A DNA stretch of 64,000 nucleotides from Gracilibacillus alcaliphilus (GCF_016909015.1 NZ_JAFBFA010000020.1:26162-90161), one strand, 5' to 3'. Positions 1 through 9,695 are shown, counted from the stretch's first letter. The notes: a model not told the origin generated them from the sequence alone. Numbers and translations are program-made.

Positions 1-334
1 CCAGATCGATAAAGGTTTTTCTTATTTTTAGAATATCGTTATCGGAATTACAGTTGATAATATTGTAATTCTCTTTACGTGCTTGATGTTCAATCACCCT
101 TGATAATTCTGCAAAAAAAGGATTTCTAATGTCAGGGATGATTAATGCTAATAAGCCAGTTTTATTGTTTGATAGGGAACGAGCATAATGATTAGGTTTG
201 TAGTTGAGCTCTTTGATCGCCAATTCTATTCTTTTCTGTGTTGCTTCGTTTACATAGCCGCTCTTATTAATGAACCGTGATATAGTTGCCGTCGATGTTC
301 CAGCTAATTTTGCTACATCTTTGATTGTTGCCAT
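1..334 (-). CDS. LacI-family transcriptional regulator (N-terminal part, runs off the window)
   Basis: A reading frame starting at the ATG at 334 and running off the window's left edge encodes 111 residues. It opens with the classic LacI helix-turn-helix (starts MATIKDVAKLAGTSTATISR), then the hinge region with KPNHYARSLSNNKTG, then the start of the periplasmic-binding-like ligand domain (IIPDIRNPFFAELS). An AGG-rich ribosome binding site (cggaggcatggacat) precedes the start. The gene is divergent from the sugar ABC transporter operon starting at 710, so it is probably that operon's local repressor, with the sugar or a derivative as inducer. The ligand-binding domain is mostly outside the window, so effector specificity cannot be judged. 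Confidence 0.93.
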   Translation of the reverse strand, partial: MATIKDVAKLAGTSTATISRFINKSGYVNEATQKRIELAIKELNYKPNHYARSLSNNKTGLLALIIPDIRNPFFAELSRVIEHQARKENYNIINCNSDNDILKIRKTFIDL

Positions 335-513
335 ATGTCCATGCCTCCGTAAAAATTTTAGCACCTGTAATCGGTAACATATTTATCTTTTACTACCATA
401 TCACTTTTATCATGTTATGTAAATTGAGATTAATCATATTTTTCCAGTTAAATATGAATTTTATGAAATTATATGTAATTTTCATGTTTTTATGAAATAT
501 TTACACTTTTATA

Positions 514-542
514 TTTACAAGAATGAAAAATTTATGTAAAAT
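514..542 (+). promoter_or_regulatory. Predicted sigma-A promoter of the sugar ABC operon
   Basis: A TTTACA -35 box (514-519), a 17-base spacer and a TAAAAT -10 box (537-542) are visible in the divergent region between the LacI gene and the binding-protein gene. Transcription would start near 549, just before the inverted repeat at 555-609. Prediction by eye from consensus only. Confidence 0.5.
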
Positions 543-554
543 ACAATTAATATT

Positions 555-609
555 CTAAGTGTAAGCCTTTTCACTTGGAAATGAAAATTATGTAAAGGGT
601 TACACTTGG
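555..609. promoter_or_regulatory. Inverted repeat next to the promoter, candidate LacI-family operator pair
   Basis: Arms at 555-567 (CTAAGTGTAAGCC) and 597-609 (GGGTTACACTTGG) are reverse complements at 11 of 13 positions, separated by 29 bases. They sit directly downstream of the predicted start of transcription. Two half-sites bound by the neighbouring LacI protein, or an mRNA hairpin, would both fit. Confidence 0.4.
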
Positions 610-709
610 AGGTGAGGAAAACTTATCTAGATAAATAGCTTCGATCAAGAGGGAACAGGTGTGTAACGCAATTGAGATGAGAAACCATAATAACCAAGGG
701 GGTTATAGG

Positions 710-1978
710 ATGAAAAAGTTATCTATCTTTCTATTATTAGTATTAGCTGTCCTTATAGCAGGTTGCAGTAATTCAGATTCTTCAGAAGGCTCAGATTCAG
801 ATGGTGATGGACAAGTTACTATCCAAATGGCGATTAGTGGAAGTAATGCTGAACAAGCAATTAGAAAGGCAACGGCAGACGCCTTTATGGAGGAGAATCC
901 GGACATTAAGATTGAATGGGTAGATTTAGGTGACAGACGTTATGAAAAGACACTGACACTGATTTCAGGGGGAAATGCCCCAGATATCCTTTATCTAAAT
1001 GAATGGGTACCAGCATTAGCGAGTCGTAATGCATTATTACCATTGGATGATCTGATAGAATCTGATGAATCCTTTTCACTCGATCTTTTCTATGACGGTT
1101 TAATCAATGGCAATATTTATGAAGATCAATTATATGCACTTCCGCAAGAGGTATCTCCATTTGTTGTTTATTATAATAAGGAACTATTTGATCAGACAGG
1201 TGTTGATTATCCGACAGATGATTGGACACAAGAAGAATTCTATCAAATAGCTGAACAGTTAACAGACGCTGGAAAAAATCAATACGGCTATTTACATGAA
1301 AATGGCTATAATCCTACACTAGGATGGGTATTCCGTAATGGCGGAGAATTATTTAATGACCAAAGAGCAAGCGGATTAGATTCAGCAGGTACATTAGAGG
1401 CATTAGAGTTTATTAATGACATCGTACAAAATAAATTATCACCGAATCCAGCTCAATTAGAAGCGACAGGACAGGGAGCGGACGCACAATTCCGAAACCA
1501 GCAGGTAGCCATGATTAGTGCTGGAATGTGGCTCTTGCCGCCATTTAAGGAAGAAGCACTTCCTTTTGAATGGGATGTCGTAAAAATGCCAGTTGCAGCA
1601 AATCAAACGGTAGGAGCAGGAATTTTGAACTGGGGTATATCTAATCAAACAGAACATCCGGAAGAAGCGTGGGAAGTATTAAAATACTTCGTCGGTCATG
1701 AAGGAATGATGAAAGTAGCCGAAAGTAATATGGCCCTGCCGGCAAGTGAAGATGAAGAAGCCAACCAAGTGATTTTGGATTCAGGATTCCCTGAAAATGT
1801 AGCTGCTTTTGTTGATAGTGCAGATTCTGTTGTGATGGATGGTTATACATCACCATTCACTTCAGAAATAGATGAAATGTTTAAACAAGAAGTTGAAAAA
1901 ATGCTGTTAGGTAAAGAAGACCCGCAAACAACACAAGAACAGCTTCATTCAAAATTGAATGAAATTATTAATCAGTAG
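710..1978 (+). CDS. Extracellular sugar-binding lipoprotein of a CUT1 ABC importer
   Basis: Encodes 422 residues in the SBP_bac_1 family, the extracytoplasmic sugar receptor for the two permeases that follow. The start at 710 is chosen over an upstream in-frame codon because AAGGGGGTTATAGG precedes it and the protein then begins with a proper lipoprotein signal (MKKLSIFLLLVLAVLIAGC, lipid-modified Cys at about residue 19), followed by an acidic Ser/Asp linker. Motifs such as GNAPDILYLNEWVPALA and ALPQEVSPFVVYYNKELF are typical of the family. No ATPase gene lies in the operon, so a shared MsmX-type ATPase probably energises it. The ribokinase and ADP-ribosylglycohydrolase-like genes downstream hint at a ribose-containing substrate; this is inference. 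Confidence 0.92.
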   Translation: MKKLSIFLLLVLAVLIAGCSNSDSSEGSDSDGDGQVTIQMAISGSNAEQAIRKATADAFMEENPDIKIEWVDLGDRRYEKTLTLISGGNAPDILYLNEWVPALASRNALLPLDDLIESDESFSLDLFYDGLINGNIYEDQLYALPQEVSPFVVYYNKELFDQTGVDYPTDDWTQEEFYQIAEQLTDAGKNQYGYLHENGYNPTLGWVFRNGGELFNDQRASGLDSAGTLEALEFINDIVQNKLSPNPAQLEATGQGADAQFRNQQVAMISAGMWLLPPFKEEALPFEWDVVKMPVAANQTVGAGILNWGISNQTEHPEEAWEVLKYFVGHEGMMKVAESNMALPASEDEEANQVILDSGFPENVAAFVDSADSVVMDGYTSPFTSEIDEMFKQEVEKMLLGKEDPQTTQEQLHSKLNEIINQ

Positions 1979-1996
1979 TCTATAGGAGGTGGCTTT

Positions 1997-2881
1997 GTGG
2001 AGTCCATCCGTAAATTGATGGGGAGGGAAGCTTTTTGGGGGTATGTCTTTATTACCCCCATTTTAATAGGATTTGCTGTATTCATGTTTTATCCTTTGAT
2101 TGCCTCCCTTTACTTAAGTCTGACTGAATCCGATGGGATTAATCCATCCAGCTTTATCGGGCTAGAGAATTATACAACATTAATGGCAGATGAAGAGTTT
2201 CTGAATTCGTTGAAGGTGACACTAATTTATGTAGCAGGGACAGTACCTCTAGGTGCCATACTGGCATTATTGGTTGCTGTCTTGCTAAATCAGAAAATTA
2301 GATTTGTCAATGCCTATCGAACAGCCTTTTTTATCCCAGTAATCACCTCAATGGTGGCGGTTGCGACAGTTTGGAAATGGCTGTACAACACAGATTATGG
2401 TCTGATCAATGGTATGCTGGCAAAGATGGGATTATATGAACCGCCTTGGCTTGCTAGCGAAGAGTGGGCATTATTGTCGATTATTATTATGAGTATCTGG
2501 AAAGGCTTAGGCTTTAATATGGTAATTTATTTAGCCGGATTACAGAATATTTCCGTATCCTTATATGAAGCGGCAAAGATAGATGGTGCCAATGGTTTTC
2601 AGCGTTTATTTCACATTACTATACCACTTTTAAGACATACGACCTTATTTGTGGTGATAATGTCTATTATTAACTCGTTTCAAGTGTTTGATCAGGTATA
2701 CATTATGACGAATGGAGGTCCTGCTGACTCCACTTCTGTCATTGTATTCTACATTTATCAAAATGCGTTCCTATTCTTCAAACAAGGTTACGCCTCAGCG
2801 ATGGCTTATATCTTATTTATTATCATTTTTATCATTACCTTTATTCAAATGAAGATTACCAATCGTAAAGATGTGGTATAG
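1997..2881 (+). CDS. Sugar ABC transporter permease (MalF/UgpA type)
   Basis: A 294-residue inner-membrane permease of the CUT1 family with six predicted membrane segments. The cytoplasmic loop carries the EAA motif that contacts the ATPase (EAAKIDGANGFQRLFHITIP, about residues 195-214). The start is GTG at 1997, set by AGGAGGT seven bases upstream. It lies 18 bases after the binding-protein gene and 17 bases before the partner permease, so all are co-transcribed. Confidence 0.93.
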   Translation: MESIRKLMGREAFWGYVFITPILIGFAVFMFYPLIASLYLSLTESDGINPSSFIGLENYTTLMADEEFLNSLKVTLIYVAGTVPLGAILALLVAVLLNQKIRFVNAYRTAFFIPVITSMVAVATVWKWLYNTDYGLINGMLAKMGLYEPPWLASEEWALLSIIIMSIWKGLGFNMVIYLAGLQNISVSLYEAAKIDGANGFQRLFHITIPLLRHTTLFVVIMSIINSFQVFDQVYIMTNGGPADSTSVIVFYIYQNAFLFFKQGYASAMAYILFIIIFIITFIQMKITNRKDVV

Positions 2882-2898
2882 GAGGGAGTGAGGCTAGT

Positions 2899-3765
2899 AT
2901 GAGTGTAAAAAATGAAGCACAGGCGGGCAGAATCGACACGAAAACAAAGAATAGGATTATTCGCTTCTGTGTTCATGTGATGCTGATAGCAGGTGCTATC
3001 ACGATGATTCTGCCTTTTCTATGGATGTTATCAAGTTCTTTGAAAACTACTAATGATATGTATACGTTTCCGCCAACATGGATTCCTAATCCGGTGATGT
3101 GGGAAAACTATCTTTATATGTTTCAAAGTGCACCATGGGGAGTGTATGCGTGGAATTCGTTAAAGGTGTCTGTACTAGTTGTGATTGGGCATGTCATTGT
3201 CAGTGCGATGGGGGCATATGCTTTTGCCAGACTGAAGTTTCCTGGTAGGAATGTGCTATTTATCATTATTCTTGCTACAATGATGATCCCTTACCACGTA
3301 ACAATGATTCCAACTTTTAAGATTCTAAGGGAATTAGGCTGGCTGAATACGCATTGGGCATTGATTATACCGCCATTATTTAGTGCATTTGGTTTGTTTT
3401 TATTGCGGCAATTCTTCTTGGGAATTCCAAAAGAACTAGAAGAGGCGGCAAGGATAGACGGTGCGAGTTATCCGAGGATATTTGTAAGTATTATTTTGCC
3501 GATATCTCTTCCGGCATTAACAACATTAGCAATCTTTACGTTTATGACGCAATGGAACGATTTTCTGGCGCCATTAATTTATATTAACGATGAATTGTTA
3601 AAGACACTGTCGTTAGGGTTGGCTACTTTCCAAGGGACATATACAACCCAATGGAATTATTTAATGGCGGGATCATTTATTGTGTTACTGCCGATTCTCT
3701 TTATCTATATTTTTGCGCAGCGATATTTTATCGAAGGCGTGATGATGAGTGGAATGAAAGAATAA
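2899..3765 (+). CDS. Sugar ABC transporter permease (MalG/UgpE type)
   Basis: A 288-residue permease, the second membrane subunit of the importer. It has six predicted membrane spans, the substrate-gate region MTQWNDFLAPLIYI near residue 215 and an EAA loop (EEAARIDGASYPRIFVSIIL) at about residue 180. Its ribosome binding site is AGGAGGGAG. It ends 25 bases before the ADP-ribosylglycohydrolase-like gene. Confidence 0.93.
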   Translation: MSVKNEAQAGRIDTKTKNRIIRFCVHVMLIAGAITMILPFLWMLSSSLKTTNDMYTFPPTWIPNPVMWENYLYMFQSAPWGVYAWNSLKVSVLVVIGHVIVSAMGAYAFARLKFPGRNVLFIIILATMMIPYHVTMIPTFKILRELGWLNTHWALIIPPLFSAFGLFLLRQFFLGIPKELEEAARIDGASYPRIFVSIILPISLPALTTLAIFTFMTQWNDFLAPLIYINDELLKTLSLGLATFQGTYTTQWNYLMAGSFIVLLPILFIYIFAQRYFIEGVMMSGMKE

Positions 3766-3790
3766 TAGTATATAAAAGGAGTAGATGTAG

Positions 3791-5957
3791 ATGCAACATA
3801 CACAGTTGAATCACGCAGGAATTCCAAACGATTATGTGGAGAAGGTATATGCCGGCTGGCTGGCAAAAGTAATTGGTGTTCGACATGGAGCTAATATTGA
3901 GGGTTGGACTTATGAGCAGATCCAACATGCTTTTGGTGAAGTGACGGGGTATTTACATGAATTTAAGAATTTTGCCGCTGATGATGACTTGAATGGGCCG
4001 CTCTTTTTCTTGAAGGCTATGGAAGATTATGCTGCAGACAGAGAACTGACGGCAGAAGATGTTGGTTTAACATGGTTAAACTATGTGCCAGATCAACATG
4101 GTTTTTTCTGGTGGGGCGGATATGGCATTTCCAGTGAGCATACAGCATATTCTAATTTGAAAAATGGAATAGCTGCACCAAGATCGGGTTCTATTGAACA
4201 GAATGGAGCACAGGTTGCCGAGCAAATTGGGGGGGCAAATATTTATTGATGTTTGGGGATTAATTGCCCCTAATAACCCGGAATTGGCAGCTGAATTTGC
4301 CGAGAAGGCGGCTAGTGTTTCTCATGACCGCGAAGGTATTTATGGCGGACAGTTTATCGCTGCTTGTATAGCAGCTGCATTTAGCGCATCAAGCATGGAT
4401 GAGATTATCGCAGCAGGTCTGCGAGTAATTCCTGCTGATAGTGAATATGTAAGGGTGACCAAAGCCGTAATGGATTTTCATCAGGCACATCCTGATAATT
4501 GGCGCGATTGCTTTCAATTTGTGAAAGATAATTTCGGATATGATCGTTATCCAGGTGTTTGTCATATCATTCCTAATAGTGCTGTTATGGTTCTATCTTT
4601 GTTGTATGGTGAAGGAGATTTCTCTAAGACGATTAATATATGTAATATGTGTGGCTGGGATACAGACTGTAATGTAGGGAATGTAGGTACCATTATGGGT
4701 GTTTACAAGGGGCTTGATGGTATAGAAGACAGCTGGAGAAAACCAATTAATGATTTTCTATGTACTTCCAGTGTAATTGGCGCAGCTAATATAACAGATA
4801 TACCGGCCTCTGCTACTTATACAGCAGCAATTGGTTATAAGGTGGCACAAACAGAAAGAAGCGACTATTTTCAAAAAATACTGACAGGGGAAGCTCCCGT
4901 TTTCCATTTTGAATATCCTGGTTCCACTCATGCCTTTTTAACAGAGGTTGATGATCAGGAAGATGAGGCACAGATATTTATTGAGAATAGTGAAGAGCAA
5001 GCCTTGAATGGACAAAGGTCATTAAAAATGTCCATTGACCGCGTCACAGGCGGTAATAGTTATCGATTGTATCAGAAGACATACTATCGCCCTGCTGATT
5101 TCAATGACAATCGTTATGATCCTGCCTTTTCTCCTAAGTTCTATCCAGGTCAAACGGTGGATGTTTCTTTTGCTCAGTCGGCAGGAAATCAGACAGATAT
5201 CAAGATTCGTTTATATGCCTTAGATAGTAACAATCAAGTCTATCATTATGGTGATTGGCAAACGATAACAGATACTGATTGGGCAAACATTTCCTATACG
5301 GTTCCTTATTTAGCAGATGCCTGTATTGAAGAAGTAGGTGTAGAAATAACGCCATTAGCAACAGCCCATGGCGGTTTAGTCTATTATTTAGACAGCATGG
5401 ATTTTCAAGGACAGCCAAACTATCAAATTGATTTCAGCAACTCTTCATTGGAAGAGTGGAATCCAATTCACCAGGAAATTAATCAGTTCACCTATTTGAG
5501 AGGACATTGGGTTCTGGAAGATGGATATTTAAGTGGCAGTATGTCTGGTGAGGCAGCTGAGTGTTATACAGGTGCTCCAGAATGGGATAATTATGAGGTT
5601 AATGCTGTTATCCTGCCGAAAGTGGGTTACCATCACCGTGTACTGTTCCGCGTGCAAGGCGCTATTCGTTCTTATGCCGTTGGCTTAGAGGAAGGTAATA
5701 AGCTGGTATTGCTGAAGAATGATCATGGCTATCAAGTGTTGGCAGAAGCGGAGGTTGATTGGAAATTAGATCAATCTTATACGGTGAATATTCAGGCAGA
5801 TCAGAATACCATTACGGTTAGTTTAGATGGAACGAAATATATCACGTTTACCGATGACCAATCTCCATATATGCAGGGACAAATTGGATTTGGTAATATT
5901 AAAGGTAGCAGAACTTATTATAAGAGCTACTCTGTGTCAGGGATAGCCCATCGTTAA
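3791..5957 (+). pseudogene. ADP-ribosylglycohydrolase-family protein with C-terminal beta-sandwich, split by a frameshift in a G7 run
   Basis: Two overlapping frames (3791-4249, and on to 5957) together make one protein of about 721 residues. The first carries the N-terminal half of an ADP-ribosylglycohydrolase fold (PF03747) with FAADDDLNGPLFFLKAMED; the second has the C-terminal metal-binding signature CGWDTDCNVGNVG. Reading ...EQIGG-QIFIDVWG continuously needs six G where the sequence has seven (4229-4235). A C-terminal region of about 350 residues looks like two beta-sandwich (galactose-binding/LamG-like) domains. There is no signal peptide, so the protein would act in the cytosol, cleaving N- or O-glycosidic ribosyl bonds, with the ribokinase next door phosphorylating the product. 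The break may be a sequencing error, a true inactivation, or slippage during expression; the sequence cannot tell these apart. Confidence 0.82.
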
Positions 5958-5982
5958 ATTGAAGACAAGGGGAGTGGAGAGC

Positions 5983-6909
5983 ATGCCCTCGATCATTGTG
6001 GTAGGCAGTGCGAATATGGATATTGTCACCCGGGTTTCGCATTACCCCAAGCCAGGTGAAACCATATTTGGCCAGCAGACATCTTTTTACTCAGGTGGAA
6101 AAGGTGCTAATCAATCGATAGCTGCCAAAAGGTCGGGAGCGGAAGTTCATTTTGTTGGTGCTTTAGGGAATGACTTTTTTGGTAATGAACTGTACCGTAT
6201 CCTTCGTGAGGAAGCGATAGACCTGGATGGTATGCTGAAAAAAGCGGTGAATACAGGATTAGCATTAATTACAGTGAATAAAGCTGGTGAAAATAATATT
6301 ATCTTAAGCCCTGGTGCCAATAATGAATTGTTGCCAAGTGATCTAGATGAGATCGATTGGGAAGCCTATGAGGCCGTATTATTGCAGAATGAAATACCAT
6401 GGGAGACTAATGCGTGTGTTTTAGATCAGGCTAAAGATAAAGGGATTAAGGTCGTGTTTAACCCTGCTCCAGCTGTTCAGCTTTCACCTGAAACATTAAA
6501 ACAGATCGATTTATTGATTTTGAATGAACATGAAGCAACATCTTTAACCAGCATACCAATTCGCCATATAGACGAAGCAAAAGCAGCCGCCAAAGAAATT
6601 ATCCTTCAAGGTGCTAAAGAAGTTATTTTGACGCTTGGTTTGCAAGGTTCCCTTTATATGAATGATAAAATGGAGGTAGTGGAATGTCCTGCCTATCCAA
6701 TTGAAACAGTAGATACTACCGGTGCTGGAGACACCTTTATCGGCTCATTTGTTGTAAGGTATCTGCTAAAACAGGATATTCTGTCTTGTTTAAAATATGC
6801 CTCAGCCGCAGCAGCACTAGCTGTATCAATCAATGGCGCGCAGAAGGCGATGCCGTCAGCAGCAGAAGTAGCAGCTTTTCTAGCAGAAAAAGGAGAATTG
6901 GTCACTTGA
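5983..6909 (+). CDS. rbsK: Ribokinase (PfkB family)
   Basis: A 308-residue PfkB-family sugar kinase, predicted to phosphorylate ribose at O5 with ATP. The N-terminal signature GGKGANQ and the C-terminal catalytic and anion-hole motif DTTGAGDTFIGSF (catalytic Asp in GAGD) are both present, and the N-terminus (IIVVGSANMDIVTRVSHYPK) is very ribokinase-like. ATG at 5983 is preferred because GGGGAGTGGAGA precedes it; an upstream in-frame TTG at 5959 has no good ribosome binding site. It is the last gene of the LacI-linked operon, 25 bases after the ADP-ribosylglycohydrolase-like gene, and is followed by a terminator. Confidence 0.9.
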   Translation: MPSIIVVGSANMDIVTRVSHYPKPGETIFGQQTSFYSGGKGANQSIAAKRSGAEVHFVGALGNDFFGNELYRILREEAIDLDGMLKKAVNTGLALITVNKAGENNIILSPGANNELLPSDLDEIDWEAYEAVLLQNEIPWETNACVLDQAKDKGIKVVFNPAPAVQLSPETLKQIDLLILNEHEATSLTSIPIRHIDEAKAAAKEIILQGAKEVILTLGLQGSLYMNDKMEVVECPAYPIETVDTTGAGDTFIGSFVVRYLLKQDILSCLKYASAAAALAVSINGAQKAMPSAAEVAAFLAEKGELVT

Positions 6910-7273
6910 ATGTATACTCATCGTTTAGGTGTATTTTCAGGAAAAGCTGCTGAGCATGTGAAGGTGAGAGCAGTTAAGTTTGAGTTTTGACTGTCTCTGA
7001 TAAGTGCAGAGATGAAGTTTGTTTGTCAAAAGCAGGAGAAGCAGATCCATATATAGGTCTGCTTCTTTTTCTTTTCGGCAAATTTTAAATCATGGCCAGC
7101 CTTCACTTGCCCCACTTGATTAACTGTGAGTCACTTGATTCGAGAGTTCATTGTTTCTCACATGAATGGATTATGTTTCGTGTCAATCTTACTTTTGGTA
7201 TAATTAGGGTATGAAATGGATCTTCTTTTGGGCTATAGGCTGCCTTTGTTTCAATAAATAATAGGAGGGGGAG
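6910..7273. other. Intergenic region after the ribokinase operon
   Basis: These 364 bases hold the terminator at 7037-7070 and a TATAAT box at 7199-7204 that may serve the next gene, though its -35 region is poor. A 27-codon frame starting at 6910 has no ribosome binding site of its own and no recognisable product. Nothing else was seen. Confidence 0.5.
7037..7075 (+). terminator. Rho-independent terminator after rbsK
   Basis: Stem AGAAGCAGA (7037-7045) pairs with TCTGCTTCT (7058-7066), with a short loop, and is followed by TTTTCTTTT. It ends the sugar ABC/ribokinase operon. Confidence 0.8.
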
Positions 7274-7711
7274 ATGGATGTGGCTGGCAGTAAATCATTA
7301 GGAAAAGACGATTCTAGCGGGTTTGAATTTGCGCAAGAAATGCTAGCTGGTGATGTAACGGCAGCAATCAATTTTGACAGGATTCAGCGAAATGCAAAAA
7401 CGGGAAAATATATTATCTTTGAATATTTATTGTGTGAAGAAAGCCAGAAGGTTAACCCCTATACAAGTCATCCGAATCGATACTGGCATAAAAATAAACG
7501 GAAGTTTTTAAGCCTTTTTCAAGTAGCCAATGATTTAAAGGCAACCTTATATTTAGTCAATTACGCTAAAAAAGGAACCAAACATGAAGATAAAATTCTG
7601 CTGATGGAAGTAATTGACGCCGACGAGAACCATATCCAAACAGAAGATTATAAAACAATTCGAAAAGAATTTAGTAAACGCTTTCGGAAATTGAATGCTG
7701 CTTGCCTATAG
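7274..7711 (+). CDS. Protein of unknown function (145 residues)
   Basis: Starts with ATG behind a strong AGGAGGGGG site. I do not recognise the family. It has no signal peptide or membrane segment. The central part (GKYIIFEYLLCEESQ ... KRKFLSLFQVANDLKATLYLVNYAK ... KILLMEV) alternates strand-like and helical stretches with charged residues, loosely recalling small alpha/beta nuclease-like folds; this is only an impression. It is monocistronic, with 147 bases before the methyltransferase gene. Confidence 0.7.
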   Translation: MDVAGSKSLGKDDSSGFEFAQEMLAGDVTAAINFDRIQRNAKTGKYIIFEYLLCEESQKVNPYTSHPNRYWHKNKRKFLSLFQVANDLKATLYLVNYAKKGTKHEDKILLMEVIDADENHIQTEDYKTIRKEFSKRFRKLNAACL

Positions 7712-7858
7712 GTGCTGGCTTGTGCAGCTTTTAAGATTGCCAGATTTGAAAGGCTGATTCAGATTGGCAGAAAGGAAGCTTATTTTTTAAAAGAGATTGC
7801 TGCAACTAGCCTAGCTTTTATTTTCTCTATTTTTTTGTAATGACAGGGAGGCACTTTC

Positions 7859-8608
7859 ATGAATGAACAAAGTCGTATCAATAAGAAAGCATGGGAGTAT
7901 CGAGCATATGAGTTTTGGTGTATGAAAGACGGCATGCCTAGTGAAAAAGCCAAGAAAATTATGGCTAATCCAAAACAAAGTTTAAAAAAACACCAAACTT
8001 ACTTTAAAAATATCGAACATAAACGAATTGCAAACCTGTGTGGTTCAAATGGCAGAAGGGCAGTACCATTAGCGTTATTAGGAGCTGATGTGACTGTTTT
8101 TGATATATCAGAGGAGAATAAACGGTATGCGTTGGAATTAGCTGATTGTGCTAATACGTCTATTCACTATATAGTGGGAGATATTCAAGATATTAATCTA
8201 GGAATCTATTCTAACTATTTTGATATGCTTTATTTAGAAGGTGGAATCCTGCATTATTTCAATGATCTCGAAAGTTTTATCTATATCTTGTTTTCTTTAT
8301 TGAAAAATAACGGAACTATGATTCTTAGTGATTTTCATCCTGTAAAAAGATGTATAGGCCCTGACCTTACCTTTGTGCCACAGTATTTTGATCAGCAGTT
8401 AACCAGTGGTGATGTGGCTTATAAATCATATTTCCCTGATCAGGAGCAGAGTGATTTTCCAGAAGTAGCTGTCACTTCACACACACTTAGTCAAATAATA
8501 AATACCGTGATTCAATCCGGTTTTCAATTGAATCGATTGGATGAACATCGCGGTTGGAATAATGAAAACTTTCCATGGGAATTTACAATAGTTGCTAAAA
8601 AAATATAA
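7859..8608 (+). CDS. Class I SAM-dependent methyltransferase
   Basis: A 249-residue cytosolic protein. SAM-binding motif I reads LCGSNGRRAVPLALLGA (about residues 60-76), followed by the acidic ribose-binding end of strand 2 (VTVFDIS) and a post-motif GGILHYFND region. The start follows GGGAGG. The substrate cannot be deduced. The next gene is a second, unrelated methyltransferase starting 19 bases downstream, so the two may be co-transcribed. Confidence 0.85.
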   Translation: MNEQSRINKKAWEYRAYEFWCMKDGMPSEKAKKIMANPKQSLKKHQTYFKNIEHKRIANLCGSNGRRAVPLALLGADVTVFDISEENKRYALELADCANTSIHYIVGDIQDINLGIYSNYFDMLYLEGGILHYFNDLESFIYILFSLLKNNGTMILSDFHPVKRCIGPDLTFVPQYFDQQLTSGDVAYKSYFPDQEQSDFPEVAVTSHTLSQIINTVIQSGFQLNRLDEHRGWNNENFPWEFTIVAKKI

Positions 8609-8627
8609 CGATAAGGGAGCTTGGATA

Positions 8628-9401
8628 ATGGGAAGCAACTTTCATCATAAAGCTAATCGTAACAGCTATACGGCAAGAGAAGCCGATCAGACATGGGTGA
8701 ACTTTGTACGTGATCAAATTCCATTCAAACCAATAGATAAAGCAGCAGATATCGGCTGTGGTGGAGGCATATACAGCAAAGGTCTGGTGAGATTAGGAGC
8801 AACAGAAGTCACAGCTGTTGATTACTCAGAAGCTATATTAGCTGGAGCGAAGGATCATTGCAAGGAATTCCCCCAAATCCACTTTGTACAGGGTGAAGCT
8901 GAAGATACAGGGTTACATAGTCATCAATATGATCTAGTACTGGAGAGAGCATTGATTCATCATATCAAAGATTTAGAACCCACCTTTGCCGAGGCTTACC
9001 GGTTGTTAAAAACAGATGGTACCTTCCTTATCCAAGATAGAACACCGGAAGACTGCCTGCTGGAAGGAACGCCAACCCATATTCGCGGCTATTTTTTCTC
9101 TCTTTTTCCTACACTTGCAGAGAAGGAGATAAGCAGGCGTCACAAAAGTGAGACCGTAAGAAAGTACTTGAAGCAAGCAGGCTTTAAGCGTATAACAGAA
9201 GCAAAACTGTGGGAAGTAAGAAAAACATATCCTTCTAAACAACAGTTATTAGATGATTTACAATCCAGAACAGGCCGGAGTATTTTGCATGAAATCGATG
9301 ATAAGGAACTAAAACAGCTTGTTGGCCATATTGACAAAAAGGTTCCTGAAGACAACGTGATAGAAAAAGATCGTTGGACGATCTGGCGGGCGGTTAAGTA
9401 G
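8628..9401 (+). CDS. Class I SAM-dependent methyltransferase (Methyltransf_11-like)
   Basis: A 257-residue protein with the canonical motif I DIGCGGGIYSKG near residue 43, motif II VTAVDYSEAIL, and the strand-4 region YDLVLERALIHHI. ATG at 8628 is chosen because AAGGGAGC lies just upstream; an earlier in-frame start at 8592 would overlap the preceding gene and lacks a ribosome binding site. The C-terminal half is helical and charged. It is probably a small-molecule methyltransferase, with unknown substrate. Confidence 0.87.
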   Translation: MGSNFHHKANRNSYTAREADQTWVNFVRDQIPFKPIDKAADIGCGGGIYSKGLVRLGATEVTAVDYSEAILAGAKDHCKEFPQIHFVQGEAEDTGLHSHQYDLVLERALIHHIKDLEPTFAEAYRLLKTDGTFLIQDRTPEDCLLEGTPTHIRGYFFSLFPTLAEKEISRRHKSETVRKYLKQAGFKRITEAKLWEVRKTYPSKQQLLDDLQSRTGRSILHEIDDKELKQLVGHIDKKVPEDNVIEKDRWTIWRAVK

Positions 9402-9666
9402 GGATAGAAAATTTTGTTGCGGCAAGTTCCGCATATCTTTGTAATGAAACATTAACAGACTGATTATTTTTGAAAAATATGTCTTTTTCTCAGTGGAGTG
9501 TAGGTTCTGAATACTATACTCCTTTTGTTTATATGGCGAAGTGTTTTATAATCTATAAGAAATATTTTGGATTCAGTAATACAAGATCTTACCTTACATA
9601 GAGCAATTTTATAAAAAATAGAGATAGTACGAGGTTGATTCTATCGTGAAAACATATAAAATATTC

Positions 9667-9695
9667 TTGCACTTTAACAAATAATCATATATTAT
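9667..9695 (+). promoter_or_regulatory. Predicted sigma-A promoter of the TRAP operon
   Basis: TTGCAC (9667-9672), a 17-base spacer and TATTAT (9690-9695). Transcription would start near 9702, exactly where the 14-base palindrome begins. Confidence 0.5.

Noticed and set aside
6910..6993. A 27-codon frame right after rbsK
   Set aside because: It has no ribosome binding site of its own and no recognisable product, and it precedes the operon terminator.
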